Shown one piece after another: positions 20,845 through 29,076 of a DNA stretch of 64,000 bases. Where the stretch lies: assembly GCF_938020365.1 (NCBI RefSeq), contig NZ_CALIIB010000107.1:1-64000 (forward strand), written 5' to 3'. The number at the start of each line of letters is the position of its first letter. Positions within the stretch are counted from its first letter, which is position 1. A model generated the notes under the pieces. That model was not told where the DNA came from and did not search any database. It was given only the letters and a program-made list of their open reading frames with translations. A program made the position numbers and the translations under genes. Source of the DNA: an uncultured Streptococcus sp. (GTDB taxonomy: Bacteria; Bacillota; Bacilli; Lactobacillales; Streptococcaceae).

Positions 20845-21008
20845 GAGTTCCTTTCTAAAAAATTATGAGTAGTTGAGTTACAAGCCTCTAATATGGCGTT
20901 GAACTCCGAGCGAACGCCGAGAAATCACGCGCACTGGTGTTAAAATCGGCACTTTCGGCAGCCCTAAAAGAGTAAAAGGTTGATTTTTAGCTAGGTGGGC
21001 TGGGGTAG

Positions 21009-21623
21009 TTAAAAACCTTCATTTTTCCAATCCCTAACAAGAGGAAACATCTCTACTTTTATATCGGGAGTAAGATAGTTACCTGAGGTACAATAATTCG
21101 AGATTTTTGTCTCTAATATATTTTTAATATCTGTTTGAAATTGTACAGGGATAGTAGATAAAAATTTTAAATTATCTTTGTAATCTTTTACCTCTTTAGA
21201 CAACTTTAGGTCGATATGAGGCTTTAAAGTCATATCAAATCCATCATGCATAGGTTCTTCATCAAACGAACCAGAGTATTCAATAGTTTTTATTTTTGAT
21301 CCATTTCTGTAAACATTCAAAAATGCATAAGCAGGATAATTGCCCCATTGCCAGCCTTCTTCAGGAATTGCTTGACTTTGACTTTCGTCCTCAAAGTCAA
21401 CATCAAAAGTAAAATCAAAATCGTAAGGGATATAATCGAAAAAATCAGACGGACGAACGTCTAGAGCTCCGAGTAACTTATTTATTGTATCAATTCCTAT
21501 TTTATCACTTTGGTTATTTGCTATTTTAGTTATTGTTGAACGCGCAATCCCAGTTTCATTGGATAAGTGAAGAGTTTTTATTCCTCTATCAACCATAAGA
21601 CGAGCAAGGTTATTTCTTAACAT
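21009..21623 (-). CDS. CI-like HTH repressor (candidate master repressor)
   Basis: A 204-residue protein with an N-terminal XRE helix-turn-helix (LHLSNETGIARSTITKIANNQSDKIGIDTINKLLGAL, about 18-55). The C-terminal part matches no peptidase that I recognise, so it is not an obvious LexA/CI self-cleaving repressor. It is divergent from the Cro-like gene at 21821 across a 197-base AT-rich region with operator-like repeats, the classic lysogeny-switch layout. In phage satellites this position is held by Stl, which is relieved by a helper-phage protein. Confidence 0.8.
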   Translation of the reverse strand: MLRNNLARLMVDRGIKTLHLSNETGIARSTITKIANNQSDKIGIDTINKLLGALDVRPSDFFDYIPYDFDFTFDVDFEDESQSQAIPEEGWQWGNYPAYAFLNVYRNGSKIKTIEYSGSFDEEPMHDGFDMTLKPHIDLKLSKEVKDYKDNLKFLSTIPVQFQTDIKNILETKISNYCTSGNYLTPDIKVEMFPLVRDWKNEGF

Positions 21624-21651
21624 AATTGAACTCCTTCATTGTTTAACAACA

Positions 21652-21778
21652 TTGTAGCACAAACACTACAAAAAGAGAACTATAACTATCAAAAAAATAT
21701 AAAAACTACATTTTGTTATTGACAACTACCAAAAAATATTGTAACATACACTTACCAAAGTGATAGCTAAACGCTACA
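21652..21778. promoter_or_regulatory. Divergent switch region with operator-like repeats and rightward promoter
   Basis: Rightward promoter: TTGACA (21720-21725), 17 bases, TAACAT (21743-21748). Dyads TTGTAG-N8-CTACAA (21652-21671) and TAGC-N5-GCTA (21764-21776) lie at the two ends. Between them AACTATCAAAAAA (from 21684) and AACTACCAAAAAA (from 21724) form a direct repeat. These are likely binding sites for the two HTH proteins on either side. Confidence 0.6.
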
Positions 21779-21820
21779 AAAATATACTTTGACCTAACAA
21801 AAAACCAAAGGAGGTTATCA

Positions 21821-22018
21821 ATGAAGAATAATTTTCGCGTGATTTTGGCAAAAAAGCGCCTAAAAATTTCAACAGTTTCAATAGAAACAGGTATAGCAAG
21901 AAGTACTCTTATACCTTTTTATTATGAGCGTGATGTTAATCCAACCACAAAGACATTGTTAAAACTCGCTGACTATCTAGGCGTTACTATTGACGAACTA
22001 CTAACACCAGAAGAATGA
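21821..22018 (+). CDS. Cro-like HTH regulator
   Basis: A 65-residue XRE-family protein (KKRLKISTVSIETGIARSTL...LLKLADYLGVTIDELL). The recognition helix IETGIARST is close to that of the divergent CI-like repressor (NETGIARST), so both probably read the same operators. It starts 12 bases after AAGGAGG and is the first gene of the rightward transcript. Confidence 0.85.
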   Translation: MKNNFRVILAKKRLKISTVSIETGIARSTLIPFYYERDVNPTTKTLLKLADYLGVTIDELLTPEE

Positions 22019-22034
22019 GATAGGCAGGCAAACA

Positions 22035-22811
22035 ATGAAGAGGAACTACACGAGGGTCATTGATGAAATGCGAACCACTCACGGTCTGAACTTGGTAGCT
22101 ATCGGCCAACGAATAGGCATAGACCCCCGAACAGTTGGCAAGTGGGCACAGGGCAAGCATAAGCCCAACAAGGAAAGCAGAAAAAGACTAAACAAGTTAT
22201 ACAGAGAGGTTAAGCAAGACATGACAACACAAGTAAGTATTTTTGAAGAGACAACAGACCAAGGGCAACTATTACAGGTTGTCACTACTACTATTATTCA
22301 CGGTCAGCCATTGGACATCTACGGCAGTGAACAGGAACCGCTATTTTTAGCTAGGGCGATTGCTGAGATGATTGACTACAGCAAAACATCACAAGGATAT
22401 TATGATGTGCAATCAATGCTAAGAAAAGTAGATGAAGATGAAAAAGTAAAAGGGACACCTTTGGACGGTACTACGGAAACTTTCCGTAGTGGTCAACAAG
22501 TTTGGTTTTTAACTGAGCATGGACTCTATGAGGTGCTTATGAGGTCAACCAAACCAAAAGCCAAAGAGTTTAAAAAAGTAATCAAGCACATTCTGAAAGA
22601 AATCCGACTAAATGGCTACTACATGGCTGGGAAACTGGTGGAAGAACCACAGACCACTATAAAAGCCCCTGACACGTTGGCAGAGGCAGAGCGGTATTAT
22701 ATCGATACACTAGCCAAAGCCATTGCAGAGGCTCAAAATATGGACGAGAAGAGCCGTCTGACAAGCAAGCTAACCCGATTCATACAGGAGGTAGAACCAC
22801 AATGGAACTAG
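22035..22811 (+). CDS. HTH plus BRO-domain phage antirepressor-like protein
   Basis: 258 residues. An N-terminal HTH (LVAIGQRIGIDPRTVGKWAQGKHKPNKE, about 20-47) is joined through VKQDMTTQV to a BRO-N domain (PLFLARAIAEMIDYSKTSQGYY...GQQVWFLTEHGLYEVLMRS) and a C-terminal coiled part. BRO-N proteins act as antirepressors in phages. An ATG at codon 62 could allow the BRO part to be made alone, but has no good SD. It follows the Cro-like gene by 16 bases and overlaps the next gene. Confidence 0.75.
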   Translation: MKRNYTRVIDEMRTTHGLNLVAIGQRIGIDPRTVGKWAQGKHKPNKESRKRLNKLYREVKQDMTTQVSIFEETTDQGQLLQVVTTTIIHGQPLDIYGSEQEPLFLARAIAEMIDYSKTSQGYYDVQSMLRKVDEDEKVKGTPLDGTTETFRSGQQVWFLTEHGLYEVLMRSTKPKAKEFKKVIKHILKEIRLNGYYMAGKLVEEPQTTIKAPDTLAEAERYYIDTLAKAIAEAQNMDEKSRLTSKLTRFIQEVEPQWN

Positions 22812-23431
22812 TCTACATGGACGGCAAGAAAGAGCCGTACACCACAAGCGAGATAATCTCTGAATGTGCTGGAGTACAGCACCACACTGTAACACGCCTA
22901 CTAAGAAATCACAAAGAGCGATTTACGGCGTTTGGATTTTATGGATTTGAAATCCATAAATTAGACGGAAAAGGACGACCTAAAAAGGTCTATCGTTTAA
23001 ACGAGCAACAAGCTACTCTACTAATCACTTACTTAGACAACACACCGCAAGTTGTTGAGTTCAAGACAAACCTAGTCAAAGCATTCTTTGAAATGCGGGA
23101 CGAGCTAACTCAGTTTAAGCTGCAGCGTGCTTTAGAAAAGCCAAAGCGCAAGACTTTGCATGACAGCATAGAAAGCTGGAAGGAAGCTCCAAAGCACGCG
23201 CATAGCACCATTACAAACCTTTTGCTAAAAGGCACTAGCGGCATGAATAAAAAGCAACTGATGGCAGCGCGTGGCGGTCTGACAGGTATCGATAGCTTGA
23301 CCAGTACCGAGCTTGTCAGATACCAAGCCTTGGAAGATATGGCGATAGCTATGATTAACCTAGGCATGACCTATCAGGATATTAAGTCTATGGTCTTCAG
23401 ACCAAAAGAAAACGCACCACAAGGCGCGTGA
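22802..23431 (+). CDS. Rha-family phage regulatory protein
   Basis: 209 residues. The N-terminal half has the pRha pattern (YTTSEIISECAGVQHHTVTRLLRNH...RLNEQQATLLITYLDNT...FKTNLVKAFFEMRDEL), a DNA-binding module of lambdoid-type and Gram-positive phages. The C-terminal half is not recognised. It overlaps the BRO-domain gene by 10 bases, so the two antirepressor-type genes are coupled. Confidence 0.8.
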   Translation: MELVYMDGKKEPYTTSEIISECAGVQHHTVTRLLRNHKERFTAFGFYGFEIHKLDGKGRPKKVYRLNEQQATLLITYLDNTPQVVEFKTNLVKAFFEMRDELTQFKLQRALEKPKRKTLHDSIESWKEAPKHAHSTITNLLLKGTSGMNKKQLMAARGGLTGIDSLTSTELVRYQALEDMAIAMINLGMTYQDIKSMVFRPKENAPQGA

Positions 23432-23440
23432 GAGCAACAA

Positions 23441-23480
23441 AAAAGGCTTACCGAGACCAATCAGCAAAGCCTTTCGCACT
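23441..23480 (+). terminator. Weak terminator-like hairpin after the Rha gene
   Basis: AAAGGCTT...AAGCCTTT stem with a short T-run. Weak evidence only. Confidence 0.35.
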
Positions 23481-23501
23481 ATCACTAAAACATAATAAAC
23501 A

Positions 23502-23532
23502 AGCAGGCAAGCTGTTATTAAAAGGGTTTTAG
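23502..23532. repeat. 31-bp dispersed repeat in the element, copy 2
   Basis: Matches 19642-19672 at 29 of 31 positions. It precedes an inverted repeat CCTAGAT-N8-ATCTAGG (23545-23566) that contains TATAGC; together they could be a promoter/operator for the operon starting at 23714. Confidence 0.6.
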
Positions 23533-23713
23533 TAAAGATTTATACCTAGATTATAGCATATCTAGGACACTTTGACCATACGGAGAGCGCCAACTCTTTA
23601 AACTGGTACTTTCTCACGCTTTCAAACTTTGGCGAGTCTGAGCGTAGGGAAATCATGTATAAGAAACAACCATTCAAAAAACTCTAAATACATAAAAAAT
23701 CGAGGTAAATACC

Positions 23714-24016
23714 ATGAAAAAACAAGACCAAAATCAAACAGTTGCTCTGACAGTTAAGCAAATCAAAGAACAAGGCCGACGTGCTACAAACGTTATGACG
23801 AGAATAGATACTCTAAAAGGATATGCTAACAGTCTTATGCTAGCCATGGACAGCGAGCCAGATAGAACTGTTCTATTGAGCTGCCTAAATAACTTTCTAA
23901 GCCAGGTATATGACCAGATGGATGTAGTGCATCAGGAACTAGACGCTGTGGCATATCAGCTACTGGAATGTGACAATCCAGAAGAACTAAAAGCCTATCT
24001 GAGCGCTAAAGGATGA
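23714..24016 (+). CDS. Hypothetical protein of the element
   Basis: 100 residues, soluble, helix-rich (VKQIKEQGRRATNVMTRIDTLKGYANSLM, SQVYDQMDVVHQELDAVAYQLLE). I do not recognise a family. An RBS-like GAGGTAAATACC precedes the ATG. It is the first gene of a tight run of seven short overlapping genes leading to the replication ATPase, so an early-operon function is likely. Confidence 0.7.
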   Translation: MKKQDQNQTVALTVKQIKEQGRRATNVMTRIDTLKGYANSLMLAMDSEPDRTVLLSCLNNFLSQVYDQMDVVHQELDAVAYQLLECDNPEELKAYLSAKG

Positions 24017-24038
24017 AAAAACAGAGGGAGTTATTAAA

Positions 24039-24209
24039 ATGAGCGAGCTACTAGGTGCAATTTTAACACTACTACTTTTCTTTCTAGCTGGCGTATGTGC
24101 TGAGCTGTTTCACTCCTGGGCTATTGCTTACAGACGCCGAGGGTATATCACCAAACGGCAACTCAGAAAGATGGAAAAATGGCTTGAAACAATGGAGGGC
24201 AGAGGATGA
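24039..24209 (+). CDS. Small membrane protein
   Basis: 56 residues. One hydrophobic segment (LLGAILTLLLFFLAGVCAEL) is followed by a basic tail (YRRRGYITKRQLRKMEKW), giving a single-pass protein with the basic end probably in the cytosol. GAGGGAG precedes the ATG. Its TGA overlaps the next ATG by four bases (ATGA). Family not recognised. Confidence 0.65.
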   Translation: MSELLGAILTLLLFFLAGVCAELFHSWAIAYRRRGYITKRQLRKMEKWLETMEGRG

Positions 24210-24421
24210 CGGATAAAACGAATGATATTCTAGTGGACTATGAAGGGCTTTGCGGACAGTTAAAGGACATTCTGGAGGTTTTAGAATTAGCTAGCGCAGA
24301 GGAGGGGCAGAGAACTTTTCCCCTACTCCATACAGCTAACCACGCTCTAAAACAACTCATTTCAGAACACGACGCCCTAGCCGAGAAATACCGAAAGGAG
24401 GGCGGCCATGACGGAGCTTGA
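24206..24421 (+). CDS. Hypothetical protein of the element
   Basis: 71 residues, acidic and helical (GLCGQLKDILEVLELASAEE, HALKQLISEHDALAEKYRK). No family recognised. It overlaps the small membrane protein gene by 4 bases and the next gene by 14. Confidence 0.65.
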   Translation: MTDKTNDILVDYEGLCGQLKDILEVLELASAEEGQRTFPLLHTANHALKQLISEHDALAEKYRKEGGHDGA

Positions 24422-24740
24422 AGAAAGAATTTTAAGATTGATACCCGTAGGGGCGGACGAGCCACGCGCAGGGCGGGATATAGCCAATGTGCTAGGGCTA
24501 GAGATGAGAGCCTTACGAGATCATATTCTCCGGCTTATCGTTCGCTATGGTATTCCCATTGTGGCCAAACGTGGGGCAAGTAACGGCTACTATATCCCTG
24601 CTAACGATACCGAACGCCTAGTAGGTATCAGAGAGCTAAAGGCTCAGTATGACACAGAGGGAAAGCGTCTAGATGTGCTTATCAAAGCCGATCTAGAAAG
24701 CTACAAAGAGCTGCTGAAGGGAGCTGATCAGAATGTTTAG
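24408..24740 (+). CDS. Winged-helix DNA-binding-like protein
   Basis: 110 residues. The N-terminal half looks like a winged helix (RILRLIPVGADEPRAGRDIANVLGLEMRALRDHILRLIVRYGIPIV followed by GYYIPAN, read in pieces), similar to small phage regulatory proteins of this type. A charged helix follows. It overlaps both neighbours. The function is inferred only from the fold-like pattern. Confidence 0.65.
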   Translation: MTELEERILRLIPVGADEPRAGRDIANVLGLEMRALRDHILRLIVRYGIPIVAKRGASNGYYIPANDTERLVGIRELKAQYDTEGKRLDVLIKADLESYKELLKGADQNV

Positions 24741-25008
24741 TCTCAGCAAAGAAAGTGAATATGAGCTAACTCATGGCGTTCTGGAGCTTGTGGAGAACTA
24801 TCTAGAAGCGCGTGAGAGTACAAAACCACGCTTGACAGGGTTAATTTCAGCCCAGCAAGCAATGGACGAACTGGATATAAAATATAAGACATTGCAACGA
24901 TGGGAAAAGGCGGGACTAAGACGATACAAGCCACCACTAGAGGATGCTAGGAAAATCTATTATAGAGTTTCGGACGTGCTGAAGTTTCTGGGGGTGGAAA
25001 ATGGCTAG
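24733..25008 (+). CDS. MerR/excisionase-like HTH protein
   Basis: 91 residues. The C-terminal 60 residues (LISAQQAMDELDIKYKTLQRWEKAGLRRYKPP...KIYYRVSDVLKFLG) match the MerR-type DNA-binding module used by excisionases and AlpA-like regulators. It overlaps its neighbours by 8 bases on each side. It could be the directionality factor for int or an operon activator. Confidence 0.7.
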   Translation: MFSLSKESEYELTHGVLELVENYLEARESTKPRLTGLISAQQAMDELDIKYKTLQRWEKAGLRRYKPPLEDARKIYYRVSDVLKFLGVENG

Positions 25009-25156
25009 CTTTGAAAGATTCCCCGGACAGAGAAAATCTGTCCGGACTACCAACGGCTACACTTGGAAAAATAGACAATTAACGCTTGAGCAACGCAAAG
25101 AGTTACAACAATTAAAGAAAATGAAAAAGAAACGATTGAAAAACCAGAAAGGATAA
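25001..25156 (+). CDS. Small basic hypothetical protein
   Basis: 51 residues (MASFERFPGQRKSVRTTNGY...QLKKMKKKRLKNQKG) with a strongly basic C-terminal half, suggesting nucleic-acid contact. It overlaps the HTH gene by 8 bases and ends 3 bases before the replication ATPase gene. No family recognised. Confidence 0.6.
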   Translation: MASFERFPGQRKSVRTTNGYTWKNRQLTLEQRKELQQLKKMKKKRLKNQKG

Positions 25157-25159
25157 CCA

Positions 25160-26389
25160 ATGACAGAAATTAAAAAACTAGGACAAGTTCCTGCTGAGAC
25201 AATAGGGCCCTCTGCTAGCATTTTGACAGGATTGTTGAGACGCGGGCAAGTATTGGGTATATCGGCACCAAGAAGATCCTTAAAGACTAGCGTAGTTATT
25301 TCCCTAGCTCTATCTTTAGTCCAAGGGAGTAATTGGCTAGAGTGGAAGAGTAAAAGAGCTTTCAACGTCTTGTATATCAATACGAATCATAAAGAAAACG
25401 ACTGTTTTAGTAAGTTCATGCAGATTGCCCAACTTTTAGAAGTTGAGCAAAAAGATCTTGACAATATTTCTATCTTAACTCTTCCAAAGTCAACGGCTTT
25501 AGAAGAGTTAGCCAAAGTTGTAAAAGATAAAGTACCAAACAACGCTTTTCAAGTGGTTATTATTGATAGTATTGATAATTTGAAATTACTACAGTTTGGG
25601 GGCTCCTTAGGGGATTATTTGCAACAGATTAACCAACACGTAGGCGGCGGCCTGATCTATACACAAAGTCATAGAGATAGACCGAAAGGGACTACGGAAA
25701 GTTCAGACTTTGCGCAGTGGTCAGAGTCTCTAGCTCATTGCGATAGCTTGTTGGAATTTTTCAAGATGGAATTAGATCCAGAATTGTTACGCCTAGAGAG
25801 GCTAGAAGCCGTCTGGGATTTGGCCAAGAATGTAATGACTACGCACAATAAAAGATATTTTCAGCTAAACGTAACAAATGATTATATCAGTTTTAAAAAC
25901 AAGAGAGCAACAAGCGAGGATCTACGAAATCATATTGAGGTAGCGCTAGAACCTTTACCTACTGAACAGACGCAGGAAATTCTAACACATTTTGATAACA
26001 TAGATTTGCCGTTAAAAACGCGAACTTATTGGAGACTTGAAGCAGTTACCTCGGAAGCTGATTACGACGGGGAGAAAAATTTTCTTTTCTACTATCCACA
26101 GTTGATAAATGATAAGGAGAAAATATTAGCCTATCACGAACCAGGGTTACCACTTTCAAAAGAACAGAAAGAAAAAGCATGGGCTAATGAAGAAACGAAA
26201 GAAAAAGCGACAAACAAATTAAAATCTATGATAGCAAACTTTGAACAGGCGAATAATAGACTACCCAATAAGTCAGAGCTTTCTCGTTTTGCCAAAATCA
26301 GCAGACCTACCTTAGACAAATTGATTGATGAATCCGATAATAACATAGTGGTCGTCGATGGAATGATACAAGAAAACCCTGCTTATTAA
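25160..26389 (+). CDS. RepA-like AAA ATPase (replication protein of the element)
   Basis: 409 residues. The RecA-fold core has a divergent Walker A (GISAPRRSLKTS, with LKT where GKT is usual), Walker B VVIIDSID and a later GLIYTQSHRDR loop. This resembles AAA_25/RepA hexameric helicases of plasmids and phage satellites. A C-terminal HTH-like region (ELSRFAKISRPTLDKLIDES) could contact the iterons that begin directly after the stop codon. GGAT is the RBS. The variant Walker A leaves ATPase activity uncertain. Confidence 0.75.
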   Translation: MTEIKKLGQVPAETIGPSASILTGLLRRGQVLGISAPRRSLKTSVVISLALSLVQGSNWLEWKSKRAFNVLYINTNHKENDCFSKFMQIAQLLEVEQKDLDNISILTLPKSTALEELAKVVKDKVPNNAFQVVIIDSIDNLKLLQFGGSLGDYLQQINQHVGGGLIYTQSHRDRPKGTTESSDFAQWSESLAHCDSLLEFFKMELDPELLRLERLEAVWDLAKNVMTTHNKRYFQLNVTNDYISFKNKRATSEDLRNHIEVALEPLPTEQTQEILTHFDNIDLPLKTRTYWRLEAVTSEADYDGEKNFLFYYPQLINDKEKILAYHEPGLPLSKEQKEKAWANEETKEKATNKLKSMIANFEQANNRLPNKSELSRFAKISRPTLDKLIDESDNNIVVVDGMIQENPAY

Positions 26390-26394
26390 CAACT

Positions 26395-26655
26395 TTAAAC
26401 ATGTAAAGAGTTGTAAACTTTACAAATGTAAAAGTTGTAAAAAGGTGTAAAAAAAGTGTAAAAATTTTACATGATTTTACACCTTTACAAACGTAAAATT
26501 TACAATCCTTTACAACTCATTGTAAAAGATGTAAAACAATTGTTTTTTTTACACTTGTAAATTATAAAACATAACTCAAAAAGCGTTGGTGTTATTGGAT
26601 TTTTTAGGAGTTGTAAAGGGTTGTAAACACTTGTAAATTTTACAGATGTAAAACA
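26395..26655. other. Iteron-rich candidate replication origin
   Basis: About 20 copies of TGTAAA or its complement TTTACA occur in 260 AT-rich bases immediately after the RepA-like gene, in both orientations, many as TTGTAAA or GTGTAAAA. The density and position are as in SaPI-type origins, where Rep binds iterons on both sides of an AT-rich melting region. Confidence 0.8.
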
Positions 26656-26657
26656 AG

Positions 26658-26698
26658 GGACATGACTAGAATAGCCTAGCGTCAATTCTAGTTTGTCC
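26658..26698. repeat. Inverted repeat at the origin's right edge
   Basis: GGACA-N2-ACTAGAAT ... ATTCTAGT-N1-TGTCC forms an extended stem with a 12-base loop, between the iterons and the second hairpin. Confidence 0.65.
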
Positions 26699-26712
26699 AA
26701 TTTTCGTGAAAT

Positions 26713-26783
26713 GTGGAAGTAAGGAGCAGGAACAGGGGCGATTGAGCTACGCCCCCTGTAACCCTGTCCTTTAACACTTCCAC
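26713..26783. repeat. Large imperfect hairpin right of the origin
   Basis: GTGGAAGT pairs with ACTTCCAC at the outside, AAGGAGCAGG with the CCTGTCCTT side, and ACAGGGGCG with CGCCCCCTGT at the core, a ~71-base structure. It could be a single-strand initiation site or a structured RNA leader of the gene at 26825. Confidence 0.6.
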
Positions 26784-26824
26784 GTTGCGCGGATATATAT
26801 TGTAAAAAATGGAGTAGTGAACTA

Positions 26825-27301
26825 GTGGTAAAGAAGAGATTAAATAAACGAGTTATCCAAGACAAAAATTTTTTAGCCTTCAAGTCAATGCCCTACATGG
26901 AAAATATTGGAGAGGTTATTAAGTGGGCTGGTGAGAACGAACCGATGAGATATATTTTTGATAGAGTAAGAAAGTATTTAGTATTTGATAAAGCTATTTG
27001 TAAGTGGCAAGGTAGGAATTATGGAAAGCAGTCCAGGGAGTTGCTTTCTAAAACCCCACGTTTAAGGTACATCACAAAGAGTATATATGAGAAGATGGAA
27101 GAAAGTGAATTGGATCTTCTTCCACCACAAAATGGAGGTTCTGCTTCTTATATTTCTGAATGGGAAACTTTTAAAAACAGTGAGCTTGTCCAGACCTTGA
27201 AGCATGAAGACAAACTACTAAAATATTTTGTAATTTTAGCTATACAACAGGGGTATATTATTCTCGATAACCGTAAAAAATTTGTTGGTATTGATTATTG
27301 A
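26825..27301 (+). CDS. Hypothetical protein of the element
   Basis: 158 residues, basic N-terminus (VKKRLNKRVIQDKNF), no membrane segment, no motif that I recognise. The start is GTG after GGAG. It lies directly downstream of the origin and hairpins, the position often used for replication accessory or interference genes. The function is open. Confidence 0.6.
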   Translation: MVKKRLNKRVIQDKNFLAFKSMPYMENIGEVIKWAGENEPMRYIFDRVRKYLVFDKAICKWQGRNYGKQSRELLSKTPRLRYITKSIYEKMEESELDLLPPQNGGSASYISEWETFKNSELVQTLKHEDKLLKYFVILAIQQGYIILDNRKKFVGIDY

Positions 27302-27324
27302 AAAATAGAAAAAGGAGAAATAAC

Positions 27325-27858
27325 ATGACATTAAAAAAATTTTCAGACAAAGCAAAAACATTCACTTTCACTTACGATTTTAAAGACCTAGATACTGCTA
27401 TGGTAGCAGGTCACGCGCTACTGGGATATATGACTGGAACATATTTCCAGCCTACAATCTCATTGACCTACAAGGATAAGGGAACGCTGGGCGCTGAGTA
27501 TGTGGAGGATAAGAAGTTAAACAAGACCTTTAAGCGCATTTGTGACAGTTTCAAAGACTATTACAACCAACCAGTGGACGATGAAGCATTTGAAGAGCGT
27601 TACAAACAGGCGCGCGTGCTTCAACTCAAAGAGTCAGAGGACTTTGAAAGTTTGCTGAACAAGGTCGCAGCCTACGAGCTAGAGCTATTAGACTATGCTG
27701 ATTGCTTGCTTTCTGATAAGCCTATCCCTATGGAATCTATGACCGCTTTTGGTACGTTGGAAACGCTGGGCGATGAAAGTATTAGTCTACTCAAAAAGTT
27801 GGACGTAGAAGGCGAATATAAAGGCCTTGCTGGTTATGTGGCAGAGTCAGAAAGCTAG
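27325..27858 (+). CDS. Hypothetical protein of the element
   Basis: 177 residues (MTLKKFSDKAKTFTFTYDFKD...), acidic, soluble, mostly helical in its second half. An ATG 9 codons upstream is not needed because AGGAG lies 7 bases before MTLKKF. It is followed by a strong terminator. I do not recognise the family. Confidence 0.7.
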   Translation: MTLKKFSDKAKTFTFTYDFKDLDTAMVAGHALLGYMTGTYFQPTISLTYKDKGTLGAEYVEDKKLNKTFKRICDSFKDYYNQPVDDEAFEERYKQARVLQLKESEDFESLLNKVAAYELELLDYADCLLSDKPIPMESMTAFGTLETLGDESISLLKKLDVEGEYKGLAGYVAESES

Positions 27859-27866
27859 AACTATTA

Positions 27867-27888
27867 AGAGAGGCCTCAGCCTCTTTTT
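27867..27888 (+). terminator. Rho-independent terminator
   Basis: AGAGGC-CTCA-GCCTCT followed by TTTTT, 9 bases after the preceding stop. It ends the early operon. Confidence 0.85.
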
Positions 27889-27952
27889 GTGGCTTAATTG
27901 CTACTTATCCCAATAGATTTGGGGTTTTCTGTATATAGATATTTTGGAGCAG

Positions 27953-28471
27953 ATGGAAACTATAAAATCAATAGCCATAGAGACATTTATAAAGCCTATG
28001 AAAATCAATAATATCTCTCATGGTATAGCTAAATTAGACAGCAAAAAACTAGAAATAGACTTAGATAATTTATGGATCACCCTTGGCAAAGACTACTTTG
28101 ATTTAGATAGAATATCAGGGACTAAGGGAGGCTATCTCTACTTCTTTCTATGCCCTATCTGCAGCAAGCGGTGCAGAAAACTCTTTAAGCGACATATACT
28201 TTATGGTTGTGGATCATGCCAGAAAATACATAAGTCAACCCTAAACCGCAGTAAGACAGATTGCCAATACTATTGGGAGAGAGCACTGAGAGAGGCTAGA
28301 AAGGTAGAGCCGGGCTGGAGTCCCAAACGTGGCGGATATATGTTTGATGCTTTTCCTGAACGACCTAAGTATATGAAACGCGCCAGGTATTATAAGCACT
28401 ATCAAAAATTCCTGAACTATACTAGAAAAGGTGACAGTCTTTGGATGAATGGTTTGGGTAGATTGAGGTAG
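27953..28471 (+). CDS. Zinc-ribbon-like hypothetical protein
   Basis: 172 residues. CPICSKRCRK at about residue 75 and YGCGSCQK about 20 residues later make a CxxC...CxxC zinc ribbon, and the C-terminal half is rich in Arg, Lys, Trp and Tyr (ARYYKHYQKFLNYTRKGDSLW), suggesting nucleic-acid binding. A TTG three codons upstream is an alternative start. It stands alone after a terminator. The 251 bases after it hold no gene. Confidence 0.6.
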   Translation: METIKSIAIETFIKPMKINNISHGIAKLDSKKLEIDLDNLWITLGKDYFDLDRISGTKGGYLYFFLCPICSKRCRKLFKRHILYGCGSCQKIHKSTLNRSKTDCQYYWERALREARKVEPGWSPKRGGYMFDAFPERPKYMKRARYYKHYQKFLNYTRKGDSLWMNGLGRLR

Positions 28472-28722
28472 CTTCTCGGCAACTAAACGGAATAGCTAAA
28501 GTTCTAAAAAATACCAGATTTTGGGTTATGCTGCGCGTGCTCGAACCTCGAGCGAACATAGAGAAATAGCAAAATATCCCCTGTCATTTATCAAGCAGAG
28601 AAGGAACAAATATCTCGCCTTATCTGTTTACAACATGCTTTCAAACATGGACAATTATGGACATAACCCGCCAGTCGTCTAAAATATAAAAAGCCAAGAC
28701 GCCCCGCCTCAGCTTGATCGAT

Positions 28723-29076
28723 TCATGCTTCAAAAATGAAGTTATAGAGTTGAACAACCTTCTGAAAGCTCGGTGTGTCCATGGTGGTGATTTTTTGCGC
28801 CTGGCGTTCTCGAAAGTCGAAGGTGTAGAGCTGGAGCGGATTCACTGAGCCGTCTACCTCAGAGGATAGAACAGGAACCAGCAAGCCTAGCTTTTCTAGT
28901 TTCTTCTGGCCATGCGTAACAGGGCAGACGGCAACGAAGCCAGTGCGTTCTGAGTATTCCTTACGAGATACCACCACGGCAGGGCGGCGCTTCTGTATCT
29001 CACGCCCAACAGATGGATCAAAGTCTATCCAGATGATATCCTGCTTTTCTGGGATATAGTTAGATTTCGCTGTCAA
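28723..29076 (-). CDS. MazF/PemK-family toxin
   Basis: A 117-residue mRNA interferase-type toxin. The family pattern is QDIIWIDFDPSVGREIQKRRPAVVVSRKEYSERTGFVAVCPVT (read in pieces), with the conserved RP(A)VVVS strand and CPVT. Its start overlaps the antitoxin gene by 17 bases. It transcribes opposite to its neighbours in the right part of the element. Confidence 0.88.
   Translation of the reverse strand: MTAKSNYIPEKQDIIWIDFDPSVGREIQKRRPAVVVSRKEYSERTGFVAVCPVTHGQKKLEKLGLLVPVLSSEVDGSVNPLQLYTFDFRERQAQKITTMDTPSFQKVVQLYNFIFEA

Noticed and set aside
26395..26655. CRISPR array
   Set aside because: The repeated units are only 6-8 bases in both orientations without constant spacers; they are iterons.
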